Source: CAUZEO01 sp963578625 (GTDB lineage Bacteria; Verrucomicrobiota; Kiritimatiellia; SLOV01). Taken from it: a stretch of DNA of 10,837 bases. Position 1 is the first letter of the stretch. Every line of letters starts with the position of its first letter. This document shows positions 6,925 to 10,837 of the stretch, piece after piece. The stretch lies in NCBI GenBank assembly GCA_963578625.1, contig CAUZEO010000171.1:1-10837 (forward strand), given 5' to 3'. The notes beneath the pieces are model-generated. The model ran no database searches. It saw nothing but the letters and a program-made list of their open reading frames with translations, and was not told the origin of the DNA. The position numbers and the translations under genes are program-made.

Positions 6925-7255
6925 CCATTTCTCGATCTTGCGGGATGGATTCGCGGGCTTTAATTGGTACGTTTGGACAAGGGATCTCCGCCGATGGCGA
7001 TCGGGTCCATCAGCCGGGTTCCCGCATGGAGTCCATGCCCAAGGTACATCGCACAGACGACTATAGTCATGCCGAGAAGATCTCTACCATGCAATTACGT
7101 GCCTGGCCAGCCGGGTAGACACGGACTCTTGGGTCTGATTTCATATGGCCGCACCCGGCACGGTCCGCGATCTGTGTGCAACAGCGTTTCCCCGCAATCA
7201 CCAATTCTCAATAATGGCCGTTGCCTGGCTATTTTCGAGCGATTTCAGAGGCAGG
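6925..7255. other. Region of about 330 bases with no confident gene
   Basis: Between the 310-residue secreted protein and the possible 91-residue ORF I see no RNA gene, clear terminator or promoter. On the minus strand a 36-residue frame (6960-7070) reads MTIVVCAMYLGHGLHAG and then a polar tail. It could be a tiny membrane peptide or the end of a decayed gene, but it has no ribosome site. Another short frame overlapping the 310-residue gene ends in a TGA near 7202. Several plus-strand frames are also open, with no recognisable content. Confidence 0.4.
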
Positions 7256-8188
7256 TTAGCGACTGTATTGTGTGGTAGAGGAACCGGGTAGTGCTTCTTT
7301 TTCATCGGGGCTTTGCGTCAGGATCTGCAGGGCCTGATCGGTTAACCGGGATCGCATTGTCGATTGCTGCAACAATTGTTTGGCGCCCTCATGGTCGCCC
7401 ATTCTGGCACAATGGCACGCCAAAACCCCCGTGGCCAGGTTCTTCCATTGCGGATCGGCAGGAGTTCGCAACCTTTCAAGTTTCTGCACGCCTTTCGCAT
7501 GGGCCGCTTTGAATTCGAAGTTCAACTCACTCATGCCCTCAATGAATGCCAGGGAATTCTCGAACTGGACCGAATTGCCCAAGGCCCTCTTTATCCGCAT
7601 AAGCCGTTTGGCATCCAGGGCCTCGTGCAGGGAGACGTGGGTCCAATCGGCATGAACGGAGTTCAACGCTTGCTCAACATCAGGGGGCACTGGCTGTACG
7701 TCAATAGCAACAGGTTTCGAGGTCGTCTGAATTGAACCGGCACGCATACGGGCGCGTAGTTCATAGTGACCGGGGCTGCCGAACACCAGGGAGTCATTTG
7801 AATCGGCGAACAACAACGCGTGTGCAACGACATGTTTGCCGGGCTTGATGAAACTCTCGTAACCTGCGAGTTGCTTGAGCCCTGTGTACGGCGTGCGAAT
7901 GTCATCAAACTGACATCCCCCGGGACGTTTGATCTGAACAATGGCCGTGCCATAAAGCTCGTCCAGAGGCTGGTCCAGGACCACGGACTTCTTCCCCCGG
8001 TTTTTCAGTCCCATTTCCACCAACAGAGGGGATCCCGCGGTGATGGTGGTCCGGTCGGTGATCACGGTGCAAATGAGTTTGTTTCCATTTGGGGTTTGCT
8101 TTCCCTCAGGCTCGGCCATGGCGAAAAATGGCAAGAAGCCGATCAGAAGAGTCGTCAGTCTCAAATTCACGTGCATTTTAGAATTCAT
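7256..8188 (-). CDS. Secreted protein of unknown function with an Ig-like N-terminal half and helical C-terminal half
   Basis: This 310-residue protein starts at ATG 8188, 21 bases after the stop of the large metalloprotease-motif gene, so the two are probably co-transcribed. An AAAGAA stretch is a weak ribosome site; the in-frame ATG at residue 5 (8176) is an alternative. Residues 1-25 form a signal peptide with a likely cut after FFAMA. Residues 38-165 look like an all-beta domain: TITAGSPLLVEMGLKNRGKKSVVL is the pattern of Ig-like or BsuPI-like domains, where strands carry 'xGxPLxVxxxxxNxGxxxV', and GSPGHYELRARMRAG is a later strand pair. Residues 170-295 are helical and Leu/Ala/Lys-rich, with possible TPR-like repeats (MGDHEGAKQLL). 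There are no catalytic motifs. It may bind or assist the protein encoded upstream, which is an inference from position only. Stop codon TAA. Confidence 0.8.
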   Translation of the reverse strand: MNSKMHVNLRLTTLLIGFLPFFAMAEPEGKQTPNGNKLICTVITDRTTITAGSPLLVEMGLKNRGKKSVVLDQPLDELYGTAIVQIKRPGGCQFDDIRTPYTGLKQLAGYESFIKPGKHVVAHALLFADSNDSLVFGSPGHYELRARMRAGSIQTTSKPVAIDVQPVPPDVEQALNSVHADWTHVSLHEALDAKRLMRIKRALGNSVQFENSLAFIEGMSELNFEFKAAHAKGVQKLERLRTPADPQWKNLATGVLACHCARMGDHEGAKQLLQQSTMRSRLTDQALQILTQSPDEKEALPGSSTTQYSR

Positions 8189-8209
8189 GTCGATTTCTTT
8201 ATCATATGG

Positions 8210-10837
8210 TTAGCGTGGGCGTTGCTGATCGCGAATGTTGTCGATCTGCGGGGCATTAATCTGGTTTTGAGCGGCCGTGCCGGAGCGATTGGTGTTGGCA
8301 CTGAGAGGACCCGTATCGTGTGCGCCTCCGTCGTGGCTCATTGCGAATCTGTGAAGTGACTCATGCAGCACAATGCGCTGCTCGAGCACGCCGGCCGCCA
8401 CCGTGCCGGCCCAATTGGGCACACCGGCGCAACTGGCGGAGGTGTCACGGATGGTTTCGTGATAAATCAGGCAGGGGCCGTCTGCGCCAGGCGCAAACCC
8501 CCAGGTGGCGGTTCCCTCCCCGTCAAAATCCTCGATGCTTTCGCCTTCATAAGCGGAAACAACCTGGACCACCCAGAAGCGGTCTAGACTGGCCTGGTCC
8601 CTCATCGCGTTGCCCTTGGCCGCCGCCGCGGCATCGCTGAGGTTGCGAACGAACGTGGCGTCGTCCGTAGCGTCCAGGGTGCCGAGATCGTCCACGGCTT
8701 CAACAAAGGCCCGTCGGTACTCAGCCACCATCAGGGTGGTGTCTGAATTCCCCAAGTCGCCCGGATTGACGTCCGCGTTGCCCACACAGGCGCCATCAAA
8801 CACCACGCCGGCTCCCGGGGCGGCATAGGAATCCAGTTCGGTATGGAGAAAACGCCATACGAGGAGAACATTACTGACATAGCTGGCGGAACTCCGGACT
8901 TCCCGTGCCTCCGGGGTCCCCGTGACTTGCTTGTTCACGATTCTCAGCTTGTTGACATTTCGCTCTGCCGTGTTCGCGCCCACGTCCTGTACTGCGTCGC
9001 GGTTCTCCAATTCAGCCAGGTAATCTTTATCGCCGGAACCCACAACCCGGAAATTATCGCCCGGCTGCATCGTCACTTGAAATCCGAAGGTCTCCTCCTT
9101 TTCGTCGAAGGACTGCTCCTTGAGCCCGCCCGTTTCCCCATCGAACCGCCCGTCCCGATGTGGAGCGGCGCCCAGGTTGTCACGCTCGTTGGCTTCGTTG
9201 TCAACCGGATTGGAAGCAAAGGTGGGGTCATCGACATCAAAGGAATCGAAATAAATGCTCACCGCCTCCACGGGCTTCACCGTCAGGGCGACCTTGACAT
9301 CCACCTCGTCCCTGTCACCGGCTTCCAGCGCCCCCCCCGAGACCCGTGCCCCGGGGAAAACCCGCACCGCGTTGGGACGGAGTCCGGCGGGCCAGGTCAA
9401 GACATCAAGGTCCAGGGTATTGCTGTGAGTGCGGCTGTTGTTCCGGCCCACCCATTCAATCTTGTCGATTCCGAGGATAGTCAGGGCGACCTCATCCTCG
9501 CACTGCATGTCGCCACTGGTAAAGGTCAGCGTGAGCCTCGTTTCGCGCTGCTTCGTATGGGGCTTGATGCCTTCCACCCAGAGCTCCTTTACCAGGGCGC
9601 CGCCGCTGGGCGTGAAATCACCGGGAACAGACAGCGCCGCGCCAAGCGGATACTCCGTTTTCTTGCTTGCGTCGGTCCAGACCTTGACCTTGTCTGCGCC
9701 CGCCACGGCAGACAATTTGGCCTCGCCGCTGGCATCGGCCCCTCCCACGCGGAGGATCACCTTCACCATTTCATCTTCTCCCGGCACCTCGGAGTCGGTG
9801 GTGCCCGTGTCAAATTTTCCATCGTTATCGTCGTTGTCCAGGTTGACGAACGTCTGGGCGCCCTTGCACAGCTCCTCGTCTTCCGGGATCATGGTTTCCG
9901 CGGGATCGATCACCTTCGGTTTATGGATTCGCAGATCGACTTCGCGCACCTTGATCTCGAGTTGCTCAATCACAGGCGGATCGTCTGCCTGGATGCCACG
10001 GTTCCGGATAATGACCTTGATCGTGTCATCACCCGCAGTGTCCGGGGCCTTGTAGATCGCGGTGGAAATACGGCCGAGGGTTTCCGCACTGCCGGAATGG
10101 TCCGGGAACGCCCCCCTTGCCGCGGACCAACTATAGGATTTTTCATCGAGGACCGTGGTTTTCTTGCTGTCAAATCCACATTCACCGCTGCAAATCAACT
10201 CCAACAGATCGAGGTCTGCACCTTCCGCATGGAAAATCACCCGCTCGCCGGCACAGACTTCAACCGGACCATCAGCAGACCCGGACAAGGCCAGCGGCAC
10301 CGCCTGCCAGGCCGGGGCGACCGGGGCACACGTACAACTCCCGGATGTAGCGGCCAGCGGGGAGCCGGGATATGTATCGACTTGTGCGCTCACGGTACGC
10401 TTGTATCCGCATTCCTTCTCGCGGAAGAACTCAAGGGTATACGTGATGCGGGCCTTTTTCTCGTTGTTTCGTGAACCCCAGACCTCCACCTGGAGCGTGA
10501 CGCTTTTGGTTTGGCCAATTTGCAGGCTGGGAGGGTCGAACAGGGTGGATGGACCCACTGCACCTCTGAGTTGCCCTTCGCCGGCCACTTTCTTCCAATC
10601 ATAAAGGACGGAGTCCGCAATGGGGATGATTTGCTCTTTCGTGCAAACCAGAAAGCACTTGCAGGTGTGCTTCAACTGGTCCAGGTCCGATCCGGTCACA
10701 ATCAGCGGGGTGGATCCCAGTTCATCCACGACGATCTCGCCGGATTCCGGGGCAATGACGCTCGCCGTGACACCTGGCCCCGGATGCACTGCCTCATCGA
10801 CCAGGCAATATGTAAACCATGAGGGAATATCCGCGAC
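8210..10837 (-). CDS. Large exported multidomain protein with C-terminal HExxHxxAxxH metalloprotease motif (5' end outside window)
   Basis: The frame is open to the right edge, so the N-terminus and start are missing; 875 residues are visible, numbered here from the edge (codon 10835-10837). The first 300 residues hold Ig-like segments rich in Cys (59, 61, 65, 143, 168, 170, 195, 216, 220), typical of extracytoplasmic proteins with disulfides. Around 331-345 an Asp/Asn run, NLDNDDNDGKFD, looks like a calcium site. Around 450-610 a segment with IYFDSFDVDDP and later FQVTMQPGDNFRV is a beta domain often seen in giant exported PVC proteins. VWRFLHTELDS (about 660) leads to an alpha-rich end with VLHESLHRFAMSHD. 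There His825, Glu826, His829 and His835 have metzincin spacing, with Ala in place of the usual Gly. This points to a secreted zinc endopeptidase domain; the substrate is unknown. The 310-residue secreted protein follows after 21 bases. Stop codon TAA. Confidence 0.82.
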   Translation of the reverse strand, partial: VADIPSWFTYCLVDEAVHPGPGVTASVIAPESGEIVVDELGSTPLIVTGSDLDQLKHTCKCFLVCTKEQIIPIADSVLYDWKKVAGEGQLRGAVGPSTLFDPPSLQIGQTKSVTLQVEVWGSRNNEKKARITYTLEFFREKECGYKRTVSAQVDTYPGSPLAATSGSCTCAPVAPAWQAVPLALSGSADGPVEVCAGERVIFHAEGADLDLLELICSGECGFDSKKTTVLDEKSYSWSAARGAFPDHSGSAETLGRISTAIYKAPDTAGDDTIKVIIRNRGIQADDPPVIEQLEIKVREVDLRIHKPKVIDPAETMIPEDEELCKGAQTFVNLDNDDNDGKFDTGTTDSEVPGEDEMVKVILRVGGADASGEAKLSAVAGADKVKVWTDASKKTEYPLGAALSVPGDFTPSGGALVKELWVEGIKPHTKQRETRLTLTFTSGDMQCEDEVALTILGIDKIEWVGRNNSRTHSNTLDLDVLTWPAGLRPNAVRVFPGARVSGGALEAGDRDEVDVKVALTVKPVEAVSIYFDSFDVDDPTFASNPVDNEANERDNLGAAPHRDGRFDGETGGLKEQSFDEKEETFGFQVTMQPGDNFRVVGSGDKDYLAELENRDAVQDVGANTAERNVNKLRIVNKQVTGTPEAREVRSSASYVSNVLLVWRFLHTELDSYAAPGAGVVFDGACVGNADVNPGDLGNSDTTLMVAEYRRAFVEAVDDLGTLDATDDATFVRNLSDAAAAAKGNAMRDQASLDRFWVVQVVSAYEGESIEDFDGEGTATWGFAPGADGPCLIYHETIRDTSASCAGVPNWAGTVAAGVLEQRIVLHESLHRFAMSHDGGAHDTGPLSANTNRSGTAAQNQINAPQIDNIRDQQRPR
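8330..8365 (-). other. Zinc-binding motif HESLHRFAMSHD in the large exported protein
   Basis: The codons for His-Glu-Ser-Leu-His lie at 8351-8365 and the third His at 8333-8335. The spacing matches the metzincin pattern HExxHxxGxxH followed by Asp, except that Gly is replaced by Ala. I see no Met in the 40 residues after it that would form a Met-turn. Confidence 0.65.

Noticed and set aside
8843..10474. Plus-strand ORF of 543 codons
   Set aside because: It lies fully antisense to the large exported protein, whose frame has clear domain patterns; the plus frame has no recognisable motif and is a by-product of GC-rich codons.

Overview
The window looks like a piece of a Gram-negative, polysaccharide-degrading bacterium, most likely from the PVC superphylum (Kiritimatiellota, Verrucomicrobiota or Lentisphaerota). 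The reasons are indirect: very large secreted multidomain proteins, a small C-terminal/N-terminal module ending in 'FYRL', an N-terminal 'MKTLxxVEPR' leader typical of exported beta-helix proteins in that group, a GH114-type hydrolase, and a Fe(II)/2OG dioxygenase. No rRNA, tRNA or marker gene is present, so the phylum is an inference.

Every gene I can support lies on the minus strand, so transcription runs right to left. From the right edge: (1) a huge secreted-type protein, cut off at its 5' end by the window edge (8210-10837), made of Ig-like and calcium-binding-like segments and ending in a zinc-metalloprotease motif; (2) 21 bases downstream, a 310-residue secreted protein of unknown function (7256-8188); (3) about 600 bases without a confident gene, except a possible 91-residue ORF that overlaps the next start codon (6649-6924); (4) a 976-residue modular glycoside hydrolase-like protein with a DUF5060-like domain, a TIM barrel, two PKD domains and a concanavalin-like domain (3719-6649); (5) a short intergenic region with a plausible sigma70-type promoter (3545-3572); (6) a 71-residue ORF that is the detached N-terminus of an exported beta-helix protein (3250-3465); (7) a GH114 family (alpha-1,4-polygalactosaminidase-like) gene split by one in-frame TGA (1954-3243); (8) the 3' remnant of an IS3-family insertion sequence (about 1597-1953); (9) a phytanoyl-CoA dioxygenase family gene (714-1475); and (10) the 5' part of a membrane-anchored C13/caspase-fold peptidase-like gene that runs off the left edge (1-460).

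Genes 4 to 7 look like a small polysaccharide-degradation locus: the modular hydrolase and the GH114 enzyme both have signal peptides and share the same small FYRL-ending beta module, at the C-terminus in one and the N-terminus in the other. Genes 1 and 2 form a probable operon of exported proteins. The left third shows decay and rearrangement: a stop codon in the GH114 gene, a truncated IS element and a detached beta-helix leader. No CRISPR array or obvious defence system is visible.
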